Source: Galbula dea (taxonomy: Eukaryota > Chordata > Aves > Piciformes > Galbulidae). From it: a stretch of 64,000 bases of DNA. This document shows positions 35,572 to 47,665 of this stretch, one piece after another. A program made the translations under genes and the position numbers. The notes under the pieces were generated by a model. The model did no database searches. It was not told the DNA's origin and saw nothing but the letters and a program-made list of their open reading frames with translations. Positions within the stretch are counted from its first letter, which is position 1; every line of letters starts with the position of its first letter. The stretch covers positions 372,001 through 436,000 of the forward strand of contig VWZX01008613.1 in the NCBI GenBank assembly GCA_013399015.1, written 5' to 3'.

Positions 35572-35736
35572 CAGCAATTCTCCAACTTTTCTGAACCAAA
35601 ACCTCTTAATCCCCATAATATTTTGCAGACTGACTGCATCTGTACTTTGTACCTGGTTCTCAATGAACCATGTACCAAACCTTCATGCATCTAGAGGCCA
35701 CAGTTTGGGAACCACTGTTCTGGATGGGAACCACTG
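35572..35736. mobile_element. Probable hAT-type non-autonomous DNA transposon remnant
   Basis: The left end is CAGCAATTCTCCAACTTTTC. The right end, reverse-complemented, is CAGTGGTTCCCAAACTGTGG-like; together these resemble Charlie/MER5-type hAT termini. Flanking 8-mers CTATAGAC (35564-35571) and TTCTAGAC (35737-35744) agree at 6 of 8 positions, as an aged target-site duplication would. Near the right end a 15-mer GGGAACCACTGTTCT occurs twice, 19 bp apart (35707 and 35726), so the terminus itself was duplicated. No transposase. Confidence 0.5.
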
Positions 35737-38171
35737 TTCTAGACTACTGGTTCTTGCCTTTATTGGCAGACACAAAGCCACTTTGTGGTGAGCACTCCAG
35801 GTGACTTCTTCCATGCAACCCCTTTTCATAGCTTCCTTAAACCTCCCTTTGCAAGTACCTGCTCTTCTTCTGTGGCTACTGCAAACAGAAGCCTGGTTTC
35901 AAATCACCTGCAAGATAAAAGGTCCTTTTCTATCTTTCACTCTGGTCAGAAACATTGAGAACTTGTATTTTTTTTCCAACTAAAGAGCTTCTCTTGGGAA
36001 GTCCTGTAGAAAAGGAATAGAGGGGAATGATTCTCAAGCAAATCATCTAAGGCTTGGAAAAACCACTGTGTTTGCTGGGTTGGACCCAAGACTACTCTTT
36101 TTTTTCCAACCCAGAAGTTCTCTTCTCTGCACTTGGTTTTCTAAGAATGTGAACTCACCCACCCCGTCCTGTTTACAAGCTCATAAATATATAGATCAGA
36201 TTTGGCTGCAGGGTAGGCCTTGGAAAGGATGAATCCTGCTGGGAACACATGGCATTTTCTGTACAGTGAGACCAGATCTAAGCTGCAGAAAGGAAAAAGG
36301 CAATTTTTCATTCAGCCCAACCCAACTCAAGGAAGAATTCTTCCCCCAGAGCAAAATGCATGAGTTCTGACTTTAATTTGGGCGGATGAGCATCACCAGG
36401 ACCCTAACAGAGATAACACCATTGATCTAGAAGGATGCTACAGTGGAAGGCTAACCTAAGCTGATCATTGGCAATGTTGGTGGCCCTGAGTCTGGAGAAC
36501 TTGCTAGTGGCGAGACGCCAGCGCTTGGAGAAGGCGCTATGAGGGGAGGTGTGGGAGGTTCCTCCACATGTTTCCACTCTGCCGGTCTCAAGGACATTCT
36601 GTTTATATCAGAATTGGGCAGACAGCACGTCACTGGCCATGGAGCTTGGCACCACAGCACTCCCAGCCCATGCCCCCATCCTGGCATGGCTGCTGGCTTG
36701 GAGGCATGCTGAGCAGAGTCCTCCAGAGAGCCCTCCTAGAACAGATCCAAGGGTTGCACCGCTCAGACCCAGGCGCTGTGACGTCGTGGAGGAAAGGGTG
36801 GGGAAGAAAGGATGGGGGAGGTTGATATTTTCAGCTCTGATGAAAAATTGGGACTGATTTTGCAGGCTCAGGAGGGGTTGTTCAAGACCAGCCAGCCAAC
36901 TTTGTGTTTCTTCTCAGGCTTGGAGGGGAAAATCCTCCAACCCCTGTCCTGTTTCCGTACCCAGCTCCAAAGCACAGCCCTTCTGGCTTGGAGCTGGCGT
37001 GGAAAATTCTATAGAGCTTCTCATCTCTTGCCTTCTCTTTCTGCTTTTTGGTTTTTAAAACAAAAGCATATTTCCTTCTTCTCCCCCAAGGTGGAATTAC
37101 TCAGGGGAGATAACAAAGAGTTGCTCTGTGTCTGTCTGGCCCTGGAAGTCAGCTTTCAGCTGATGCTAAAGCTCTAAAAACATTGCAGTTCCAAAAGAGA
37201 CCTTTCCCCTCTCTCAGAAAACAATGGGTCAGTGTAACAGGATTCCAAATATATAACAGGAATGGTGAGATAACAGCATCCTCATCACCCCTGACAGTTC
37301 CTGAAGCCCTTAACTCAAAGGGATAAAGTCTCCTGTTTAGTGTTGCATTGATTGCCTGTGAAGGATCCCTCTTGGTCCTTTCCCCCTTCTCCACAGGGGG
37401 GGTCCTGCCATCCATCTGAGGTGGCCAGCTGTACATCTCTTATCTGCTTATTTAGCTTATCTCTGTGAGTACAGGAAGCAGAGATAGGACAAGGGACCAG
37501 ATTTTGACTGAGGGACATCCAGGCTGTTAACATGGACCCTGGCATGACTTTGACATGGACATAGTGCAGTGAGTAGCAGAGCCAAGGGATGAACCTGCAG
37601 GCAGATCCCTGTTTGGGAGGACTTAGTTGTGGCAGTGCCAAGCACATGGCTAACAAATTAACCCCAGTGCCTTTTATTTGCTAAGGCTGGTGTGATGATG
37701 TGACTGTACTTTGTGCTTGGTGTTTTACAGGCACAGAGTGGTGGGAAAACCAGTCCTCAAAGGGGAAGTTTGCTACCTAATGCTGGGCAGAGGTTTCCTG
37801 CATGCCCACAGCACACAGAGGGTATTGTGCTCCACAAAAAATCCCAGGATTTGTGGTCTACAACAATATGTCAGGCAGCATGGATGGGAGAGACTGCATG
37901 GGTTGCACCACATTAGGAGAGGAGAGAGTTTGTGATGGGCAATCTAGAGCAGTCTCCAGCAGAGCTGGTGCCATGATATAACCATCCACAATGGTTTCAG
38001 GACCTGTCAGTGGGAAGGGATGACAAGCTCAGAAAACCCAGACTATTGATATTTCTTGCTATCTCAGCAATCCACCTGGATGTCATGGCTAAATAGAAAG
38101 TAAAGTGACACAAGAGGCAAACACTGGCTGCCTGGTTGTCTTAGCCACACAAGTGAACCTGGGACAAACAC

Positions 38172-38410
38172 AAGGAGATGCTGGGAAGGATTTCAGATTA
38201 GACATAAGGAATAAATTCTTTACTGTGAGGGTGGTGAGACACTGGAACAAGTTGCCCAGGAACTTGTGGATGCTCCATCCCTGAAAGTGTTCAAGGTCAG
38301 GCAGTTTGGAGCTCTGAGTAACCTGATCTAGTTGCAGATGTCCCTGCTGACTGCTAGAGGGTTGTACTAGGTAGTTTTTGAAGGTCCCTCTCAACTCAAA
38401 CCATTCTGGG
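38172..38410 (+). mobile_element. CR1 LINE 3' fragment
   Basis: GGAAGGATTTCAGATTAGAC, TTTACTGTGAGGGTGGTGAG, AGTGTTCAAGGTCAGGCAGT, CTCTCAACTCAAACCATTCT. Confidence 0.9.
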
Positions 38411-39984
38411 TCAGCATTCAAACCCATCCTGAAGAGCAGCACATGGGAACATTTTGGTGAAATGGGTCTTCAGAAGAATACCTTTCCTTCCAGTGACAGC
38501 TCATGGCTTGCTACATCCCTCACAGAAAGGCTGTTAAGGCTGTTGGCACAAAGGCATGTGTGATCCACCTAGGCATAGTGTTTCACTGAGTGTTAGTAAT
38601 AACAAAACAAGGTTAGTCTCTGAAAGAGCCATGAACAGGAACAGATGAACCAAGGAAGACTGAAAAATAAAGGTTGCTCCTAGGGGAAATGATGTCCCAT
38701 TTCAGTTCCACAGAGCAGAAAGGAAGCCAAGGAGACAGAAAATTCTCTGAGGAGCTGTAGGAGACAACACAAAGGTCTGGAAAACTAGCCTTAGAGTGTG
38801 AGATTAAAGGATCTTGATCTATTGGCATGACCCAGGAGAAACTGGGGAAACTTGCTCATGCATTGTAGTGAAATACTGAAGAAGCTCTTTCTGATAGCAA
38901 GTGTAGATTTAATCTAGTCAAGAATGGTAGAAAAAAAAAAAATCAAGGGTTTGAAGTTATAGCTTCACAAACTTAGCCTGGAAAGAAAGCAGTCATTTTT
39001 AATAGCAACTGGAAAAAGCATAACTAGAGACATGGATTCTCCTTTACTTCCAGTCCTGAGTTAATGCTGAGTGTCTTTCTAAGGAGAAAAGTGGGTTTGG
39101 GAACAGAGGAGTTCAATAAATTACTGAATGAGGTGCTTCAGGTTGCAGTGATCTGTGAATTACAGTAGATAGTCAGAGCAACCCCTTCCAGCCTTGCAAA
39201 CTATGGCTATGATTAGCAAACTCCACTCCAAAATGCTGCAGGTATTGAATAGAGAAGAGCTGAATACAGACTCATAGTGTCACAGGAGGTCTTCAGATAT
39301 GAGAAGTGCAAGAACTGTTGGGGAAGCAGTTGGTCTGATCCAGAAATTGCTTTAATTGGGAATAACAGTGAACTTCTATTCCCCAGTGCAAGATCTTTCC
39401 CTGGGTTTGACACACACATGTGGTGATGTCTCCACTTCTGTGAATTTGATCTTAATTAGAGGGACTGACAATGAGTCAAGCATCTGTGTCAAGGGGTTTA
39501 CTAGAGTATAATGAAGGTTTTCCTTGTTGGGGCTCATGTCAACATTTAATTAATTACAATGAGCTACAATGTTGGTATTTGAGAGCAGTTAGTCTCTCTG
39601 CACTCTCACATTGGGAGCTAATATCCTTTGGTGTGTTAGTAATTACCCAGAGCAAACAAAGTTGGGAAGGAACAAGCACTGCAGAGCATTTGCTGAGTCC
39701 TCCTTTTCAAAGCAAGCTGTGGATGCCATGAGCAGAGTCCTGAGACAGCTTTCAGCAGTTGTTCAGGTACCAGCAGCATTAAAGCTGCATTCTTTGTGCT
39801 GCTGAAAGAATCAGTATGTGGCATGTTAGTACTGCTTTGCAGCTCTGGGGACAGCTGGTGGGAGCAGTCTGGGATGTTCTTGTGCTCTACTGTTTGGTGC
39901 CTGCCTGCCTACCTTACCTTGTACCTGTGGGGACCATAGCCCTCCTGGGAGTGGGTCTAAGGATCTCCAAAGGAGCTAGAAGTG

Positions 39985-40382
39985 TTCAGAGAGTTGGGGT
40001 TGTTCAGCCTGGAGAAGGGAAGGCTCCAGGGAGACCTCAGTGTAGCCTTGCAGTATTTAAAGGGGGCCTATGAGAAAGATGGGGAGAGACTTTTTAGCAG
40101 GACCTGTTGTGAGAGGCCAAGGGGTGATGGTCTGAAACTAAAAGAGAGAGACTTAGACCAGGTAGAAGGAAGCCATTTTTTACAGTGAGGGTGGTAAAAC
40201 ACTGTCCCATGTTGTCTAGAGAGGTGGTAGATGTCCTGTCACTGGAACCATTGCAGGTCAGGTTGTTTGAGGCTCCAAGCAACCTGCTCTAGTTGCTGAT
40301 GTCCCTGCTAAATGCAAGGGGGTTGGACTAGATGACCTTGAAAACTCCCTTCCAAGCCAAACCATTCTCTGATTCTATGTAT
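39985..40382 (+). mobile_element. CR1 LINE 3' fragment
   Basis: AGAGAGTTGGGGTTGTTCAG, CTTGCAGTATTTAAAGGGGG, GAGAGGCCAAGGGGTGATGG, CATTCTCTGATTCTATGTAT. Confidence 0.93.
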
Positions 40383-41403
40383 TGATCTAAAACTCCCTGA
40401 AAAAGAGCTTTTCCAATAACACTATCTTCTCCTGAGCTGTGAGCTTTACCCTCTCAGTCTGGCAGCAAATGTACAACTAAGATCAAGAGGAAAACCCTCA
40501 AACAACCAGAAGGACTTACTAAAAAGAACATCTCCCTTCTCTTTCCTACACCTACTGCTTTTCCTCTCTGAGACTGTCCTAAGGCATCCATCAAAATGTC
40601 TCCTGTCCCCTGTCTGGGGCAAGCAAACAGAAGTATGCAGAAGTCCTTGGCCATTTACATTCCCTTGGGCTGAGCAACACAGGAGATCAGGCAAATTTGG
40701 GAATGTGGAGTGTCTTAAGGTCCCCCAAGTTGACATACTTAGAGCAGGAAGGCTTGAAGAATGAGAAAACCCTTTCTGGATCTGGGGTGCTTAGGGCTTC
40801 CAGATTGCTTGCATTGGATCCAGGAGGCAACCCTGGGTCAGCACAGAGCTGCCAAGGTTTTCACTCTGCTAGGTGCATGGTTAGAAAGCTATGGAAACTT
40901 GGCATGAAACCTCAGCCCTGGAGCTATGAGTAGTGATCAAAGCAGAGGTTGTTCAACCTGGGACATTTCCTCTTGCTTTTCCAACTGGTGTTTTGCAGTG
41001 AAATCCTCCTTCAGTGGCCAGTGGCCAGATCTGCTACTGGGGAATCTCATGAGTTCAGCAGCTACTTAAATGCTTCTCTTACTGTGGGCCATTGCACCCA
41101 GAAGAATGACAAATGCTTTGCAGATGTCCAGGAGGCTGAATCCACTCCCTAAACTTTGCAATGAGAAGGTCAGATGAGACAGTTGTATTTGCTGCTGATT
41201 CTGGATTGATGTTGGAGAGCACAGGACCTTCTGTCAGGACTGCAGTAATGAAGGAGAAGGGAGAGGCTGCTCAGATGGAGCTATTTTCCCACCCCCATTT
41301 TAACCTCTGCTGAATGATTTTCTTTTTTGTTGTTTTAATTCTTCCTTCCTCACTTCTGTAACTCACCATTTCTTAGCAACTAAACTCCCAATTTCACAGC
41401 ATT

Positions 41404-42118
41404 GGAGAATCACAGAATGGTTTGAGGTTGGAAGGGACCTTTCAAGGTCTAGTCCAACCCCCCTGCAGTCAAGCAGGGACATCTACAACTAGATCAGGTT
41501 GCTCAGAGCCCCAGACAACCTGACCTGGAATGGTTCCAGGGATGGGGTTTCCATCACTTTTCTGGGCAATCTGTGATGGGGATTCACCACCCTCATCACA
41601 AAACATTTCTGCCTTCTACTTAGTTTAAATCTCTCCTCTTTTAGTTTCAAACCATCACCCCTTGCCCTGTCACAACAGGTCCTGCTAAGAATCTGTCCCC
41701 ATCTTTCTTACAGACTCCTTTAAGCACTGCAAGGCTGCTTGAAGGTCTCCCTGGAGCCTTATCTTCTCCAGGCTCAACAACCCCAACTCTCTCAGCCTGT
41801 CCTCAGAGAAGAGGAGTTCCCGCCCTCAGATACAACATTTTTGTGGTCTCCTCTGAACCTGCTCCAGCAGGTCCATGTCTGTGCTGTGCTGAGGACTCCA
41901 GAGCTGACCCCAGCACTGCAGCTGAGGTCTCCCCAGAGCAGAGCAGAGCAGAGGCACAATCCCCTCCCTGGCTATGCTGCTGGGGATGCAGCTCAGGACA
42001 GGGTTGGCTTCTGGGCTGGGAGCAAACATTGCTGCCTCATCTTCAGCTTTTCACCTACCAGTACCTCCAAGTCCTTCTCTGTAGAGCTGCTCTCAATCCC
42101 TTCATACCCTAGCCTCTA
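41404..42118 (-). mobile_element. CR1 LINE fragment, the longest in the window
   Basis: From the tail (AGAATCACAGAATGGTTTGA) upstream through ORF2 (CCTTTAAGCACTGCAAGGCT, CAGGCTCAACAACCCCAACT) into the more 5' segment (TTGCTGCCTCATCTTCAGCT, TACCTCCAAGTCCTTCTCTG) that most copies here lack. About 715 bp. Confidence 0.93.
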
Positions 42119-43329
42119 CTGACCTCCTGTCTTGCCCTTGCACTAAACTATTTAAACAAGAGGAGGAAGAAGTTGGGTGACAAGTGGTATTCCCCTGGGT
42201 GTTGGGTGACAAATCAGTCCAGATTCCACTGATGGACTCTGTGCTCAGGGAATTGGGGGCCTTGTTGGACCAGCTGGGAGATTGTTCCCCAGCAGAGACC
42301 CTGAGATGAAGGTGGCCTCACACTCTGGGACATACGTGCTCCTTTGTTCATTCCTTTCGACCTCCCTTGACTTGGTTCCCTCAGAGAACCTCTCTGAGGA
42401 ATAAAGAGGTCTGGTAGCAATTAGCTGCATAAGACAGCTGGTTATGATCTCCTCTTTGATGTCCTGGCACAGAGCAATCCTTGGATATTCCCTTTGAGAG
42501 AGAGGCAATGGTCCAATTTATGACCTAGCTCAGCAGGCTCTTGAGGCTCTCTCAGTATCTGTCCTGGGCATCTCCATGGCCACAACTTGGTCCTTGTTCC
42601 TCATCTCCTGTGGTACAGAGGTCCCATCTGTGGCAAATATGACAAGATGTGGGTGATACCACCTATGCCCAGAGCCCCAGAGAAGGATTTTGGGGTAACA
42701 CTGGGAAGAATTTGGCTCCATGGCTGAGCCTGACCTGATACCTGATGCTTGATGCTGCTCCCGTCCCCAAGTGCACTGAGAACTTGCAGGTCAAACTGAC
42801 CTCTGTCTGGATTTTGGGATAGCTGAAGGGTGGTTGTTTTTGAAGGGCTGGGTGACATCCTTCCTAACTCTCTGCCACTGCTAACAGTCATTGACTTTCT
42901 TTTGAAATAGGTCATTTGCTCCCCTAAAATAGTTTTTGGGGTCCACAGAGCAACCAAGGTGGATTTCAGTCTGGGACTTGTTTTGCAAAAGGAAGCCAAA
43001 ATATGGGTACAACCAAAAAATGTCATGGTTGTTCATACCAATCATTTGAGTCTGCTTTACTATGCAACCTTCTTCATCATGTTATCCACAAAGATTCCCA
43101 AGAGCTTTGCAGGCTGTACTAGGATATGTCTCCTGACACCATTCTCATGCAGCCTGCCAGAAAAAAAAATGACATCTGGTGATGTCAGGGTAAAAAATAC
43201 ATTGATTGCTTCTTTCATTCACTGAAAAGCACAGATTGGAGGAGAGAAACACAAATTGGGATGTAGAGCTAACTTGTCACATTATTTTAGCCAAAGCAGA
43301 TGAAAGAGAATATCTGAAAAAGAAATGCA

Positions 43330-43369
43330 AAGTTTCACTAGTGAAACTTCACTAAGAAAAGCTTTTCTT
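43330..43369. repeat. Two adjacent perfect palindromes
   Basis: AAGTTTCACTAGTGAAACTT (43330-43349, 20 bp, no spacer) is followed four bases later by AAGAAAAGCTTTTCTT (43354-43369, 16 bp). Function unknown; the first resembles two inverted AGTGAAAC half-sites. Confidence 0.9.
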
Positions 43370-43674
43370 TAGGGGTAGGGAGGAACAGGCAGGCCAAAGT
43401 ACTTTGGATTAAAATTTGCTTACATTTAATTTATGAACCAAATTTAATCAAAGTACAAAAGCAATTAGGACACTGTGGGAGTTTTATCCTCTTCTGTTAA
43501 CCCAACAATTTATGTTGTTCCTTCAGTAGATCCTACACCTGCAGATAAAGGACCATTAGCAATCTTCTGGATCCCTCTTGGGTGATCTAATCACCTCCTG
43601 GATGTTAACTGCACTACAAATAGACTGTCTTGGTAGGGATAACAGATAAGGACTTCCTCTCATTCTTACATTCT

Positions 43675-43875
43675 CTGTTGGTTTGTTGTTTTGTTGGTTA
43701 GTTTTGGGGATTTTTTTTTTATGTTGTTGGGGTTTTTTTGTTTGTGTTTTAGTTTTTCCCTCAGCCTGTTTTTATGTTTGCCTTTTGCTTCTTTGACTTA
43801 TTGGCTTTTTTGTTTGGTTTCCTTTGGTTTTGTTTTGGTTTTTGTTGTTGTTTTGGGTTTTTTTTTCCCTGTTTT
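43675..43875. repeat. T/G-rich low-complexity tract
   Basis: About 200 bp of GTTT, GGTTTTT and TTTTTT runs on the + strand (e.g. TTTGGTTTTGTTTTGG). No unit of fixed length. Apparent open frames here are compositional. Confidence 0.85.
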
Positions 43876-44119
43876 CTAATGGCAATAAACAACTCAACTT
43901 GATTTCATTTGTAAACTTTCTCTACATGCTTTCACAGGCATTCCCAGATTTAACAGAAATATCTGTCTGGTAGAATGCTCTTTGCTCTTTACCAGATATT
44001 GGGATAACAAAAGCACAGCTACTCCTTAACACTGATTTCACACATGGGGGTTACTACCAAAATCTGCAGGACCCAAACTCCAGTATGTCAAAACCTGTCA
44101 TAGTGTTTCTGGTTTGTGT

Positions 44120-44400
44120 AGGGAATGAAATGGAGCAACATGCAATAAGGATAACCCAGGAGAGGATGAAATCAAGGGAAGACTGGATATCAGGAAAAAC
44201 TTCTTCCCAGAAAGAGTTGCTAGACATTGGCCCAGGCTGCCCAGGGCAGTGGTGGAGTCACCATCCCTGGAGGGGTTAAAAAACCATCTAGATGTGGTAT
44301 TCAGGGCCATAGTTCAGTAGCATGGTGGTGATGGGTTGACAGGTGGACTTGATGATCTTGGAGGTCTCTTCCAACCTTAATAATGCTGTGATTCTGTGAA
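44120..44400 (+). mobile_element. CR1 LINE 3' fragment
   Basis: AAGACTGGATATCAGGAAAA, CTTCTTCCCAGAAAGAGTTG, GGCCCAGGCTGCCCAGGGCA, TTAATAATGCTGTGATTCTG. Confidence 0.92.
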
Positions 44401-44986
44401 ATCTTGCCAGTGCTGAAACTTTTCTGAGTGACTGACCAGCCTAGCACCAGCAGAACAGGTTAAAAGAGGCATTCAAAATGGGATGGTGAGGATGCAAGGC
44501 TATTTCTTTTCCTTGGTTCCCTGTGAGTTGCTTTATTCTTGAAATACAAGTCACTCCTGGGCTGCAGAAGGAGGAGGTTAAGAAGACGACATTTGGAAGT
44601 GACAAGAAATAGAGGGAGAAAGAAAAATGGAATTTCCCAGATCATTTTTCTGAGGTGCTTGACCTAGTCACCATAGAGACCATAAGTGAGCTTTCAAGAT
44701 GCAGAATGACTCATCTAGCAGGGGAGCAGCATTTCTTAATCCACATTTCAGGACTGGCTGTTGGAGACCTCCTGGCTTCAAGGAGTGCCCTCTCCAATGA
44801 CCTAGGAGTAGTTTCCAGCTGATTTTGGAAGGAGAGTCTTTTGGAGAGCTCTTTGTGGAGCAAAAGAACAGTTGAAAAATCAGCTTATAAAATAAACCTT
44901 CTGGTACAGTCTTGAGCATGTACTGGGACATGACAGGTACCATCCATTTATTTTCTTTAGACACTCTTACTTGGAGATCTCTGTGG

Positions 44987-45102
44987 CATAGAATCATCTA
45001 GGTTGGAAAAGACCTTTAAGATGATCAAGTCCAACCATTAATCCAGCACTGCCAAGTCCACCACTAAACCATGTCCCTCAGCACCACATCTGTACGTGGC
45101 TC
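44987..45102 (-). mobile_element. CR1 3' terminus
   Basis: GCATAGAATCATCTAGGTTG, GATCAAGTCCAACCATTAAT, CCACTAAACCATGTCCCTCA. Confidence 0.9.
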
Positions 45103-47384
45103 AGAAGAGTCCAAACCCAGTGCTGACTTAACAGTCAGTGCATCAACCTGCAAAGGTCATGTAGTGGCAATCACAAGGGACATCCACCAACATAGTACAA
45201 GTGTGGTTGCCTTTTCCATCTCTTCTCCAGGTGGGAAGTTTGATCTACTGCTGCTGTTGCTAAAAGGAACATCAGGGTTAACACAAAGGACTGCTTACTC
45301 AGACACCCATTTGTCTCGTGCACCTTCAAGAGTTCAGGTGTGAAGGGCAAGGTTGGTCTCCCAAAGCATCATCCCAAAGGAAGATGAGGAGCTGTGAAGG
45401 AAGAAGGCACTTGAGGGACTGCCAATACCCTTGGTGAGATGGCAGGCATGATCACATTGCTGGCAATGTTGCTCTCCAATGGGTTGTCTGAATTCTCCTG
45501 TGAGTCACCCAGTTCCACTCTGAGTTGGGTTTTTTCTGCTTGGGTTTTTTTTTGGAGAAAATTATTTTTGTTCCATATATTAGGCTGCTAATTCAATCAC
45601 TTGTGGTGTCTCTGAGTGCCTTCTGATGGGTGGGCAGTGACAGTACACAGGGAACAGACCTTTTCCAGCTGAACATGGGGAATAAATCCTGACAGGCTGA
45701 AGGCCACATTCAGTGTAAACAACCTCCACTTAGCCCCCTACCCCTCAGTGCCTCAAACAGTCTCAGACACTGGGAAAGTTCTGGTTTAGATGTAAATACT
45801 TTCCCTTGCCCTGTCACTGCAGCAGGAAAACAAAACTGCCCACATCCTGATTCCCCTGACCTTTGGGGGAAGTTCATGGATCATGTAGGAGAGCAGTAGT
45901 CATGCTGCCTGTTGGGATCATCAAGGGATGTTAATGAAGCCTAGGAAGAGTCTGCACATCACAAATGTCATGTTGTGTGTTTCTGAGCTGGCTCTCACAT
46001 CTCAGCATTAACAGGTGGGCAAAGACCTGAAGGGGTGATGGGACAAGCTTTGTGTGCACCACCACCCTATTCAACAGCCTTACCACCACTACATGTGCTG
46101 AATGGAGAGGCCAAATCCACCACTGCTGGGTAACTCCATATTTTCCATCTATTTGGTGATCAGATACCATGGCACTTGGTCACTTCTCCCTGGTTGCTTT
46201 TGTAGGACTGCAGAAGGTATCTGCCAATGCCTGCACTACTATTTCCTACTCCTTTGCCTGATTGTCAGCAGAGCTGCAGTCTGCTGGCATGTAGATAGCA
46301 CTGGATGCTCTTCTGTATCCCACATCCATCTGTGTCCACTATTTTGAGCTCCTCTGGGCTAGAAATAGCATTACTGTTTGTACAGCACCAAGGACCAAAG
46401 AGGCTGAAGCACATGACTAATGGGCTTGTAGCTCATTAAGGATCTCAGCTAGCTCAGCCTGCAGAGAGCCCTGGAGTGCTGTAGCCATGTGGCATCACTG
46501 GAGTGAAGCACAAAAGGTGATTAATCCCAAAGAACTCTGCTTTTGCAAGGCAGGAGGAAGGGAGAGGTGCAGCATTTGCAAAACTTTGCTCCTTCTTCCT
46601 CTGTCTCTGGGTGAGGAATCTACAAGGAAAGCAAACCCTGTGATGTGCAGCCATTCTGTTTTGTTTCCCTGAGTGCAATACTGAGGGAGGCAGACAAGCC
46701 AGTGGCTGGCTGCCAGCTTGACTTCACAACACATCCTCACAGCTTTCCAGATAATTCCTATGGAAGGGACCCTGGGAACAGAAATAGCCCATGGCTGAAA
46801 AACTTCCCTGGTGCAGTTTGATAAGTGTCTCCCAGAGAACTTGGCTTTAAAGGCAGAGGTTCAAGAGCTGGCAACTGCTCTGAACCCAAGTCCTCTACTG
46901 TCTGTGCTCAACCTAGGGCACGAAACAACATCATTGCCAGCTTCATCTGGTGACCCAGGGGCTTGACCAGGTCTCTAAGTCCCTGGATTTTGAGGCTAAT
47001 GCCCTCCACATTCCCTGTTGTTACCCGTGGGTTGTTTCTCAGTGATCTGTCAGGTTGGGCTGAGGAATCTGCAGCTGGAAGACAGCCAGGGGTGAGATGT
47101 GCCCTGAGCCCCCTGTGCTTGCTACCTCTTCCCCTCAGCCTCTTAGGTGACAATGCCTGGCTCCAGACCTTCCTCCTGCTGCAGGGAGGGTTTCTGTCCC
47201 TTTCCTAGTCATGCTTCCCTAACCCTCTCTTGGCTCATTGCCACAAGACAAGAGCACCATGCCATGAAGATATCCCCACTCCTCACTGTCTCTATCCTAC
47301 AAGTCATCCCTTTTAGGCTTAAGACATGAATTTCCCTCTAAATGAGTTTCCTTGTTACCTTTTCCCCAGCTAAATCACACCTTT

Positions 47385-47492
47385 TGAAGGATCTAGAGAA
47401 AAGTCTTATGAGGAGCAGCTGAGAGAACTGGGGTTGGTTAGCCTGGAGAAAAGGAGGCTCAGGGGAGACCTTCTCATTCTCTCCAATTCTCT
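47385..47492 (+). mobile_element. CR1 ORF2 internal fragment
   Basis: AGCAGCTGAGAGAACTGGGG, TTAGCCTGGAGAAAAGGAGG, CTCAGGGGAGACCTTCTCAT. No tail. Confidence 0.85.
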
Positions 47493-47577
47493 GCCATCCA
47501 TGTACCACTGGGAGTAATGGGCAAGGCAGGTTGGGTGTGTCTGGGGTAGGGATTTCTCCCAGCAAATGTGCTGGCTT

Positions 47578-47665
47578 TAGTTGTTTTTTGGTGGGGGTTT
47601 TGTGTTTGTTTGTTTTTTTGTGGTTTTTTTTGGGGGGGGAGGTGTGGTGGTTTTTTTTTCAGCTG
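47578..47665. repeat. T/G homopolymer-rich tract
   Basis: Alternating T-runs and G-runs, including TTTTTTTTGGGGGGGG, about 90 bp. The G-runs could support quadruplex folding. Confidence 0.8.
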
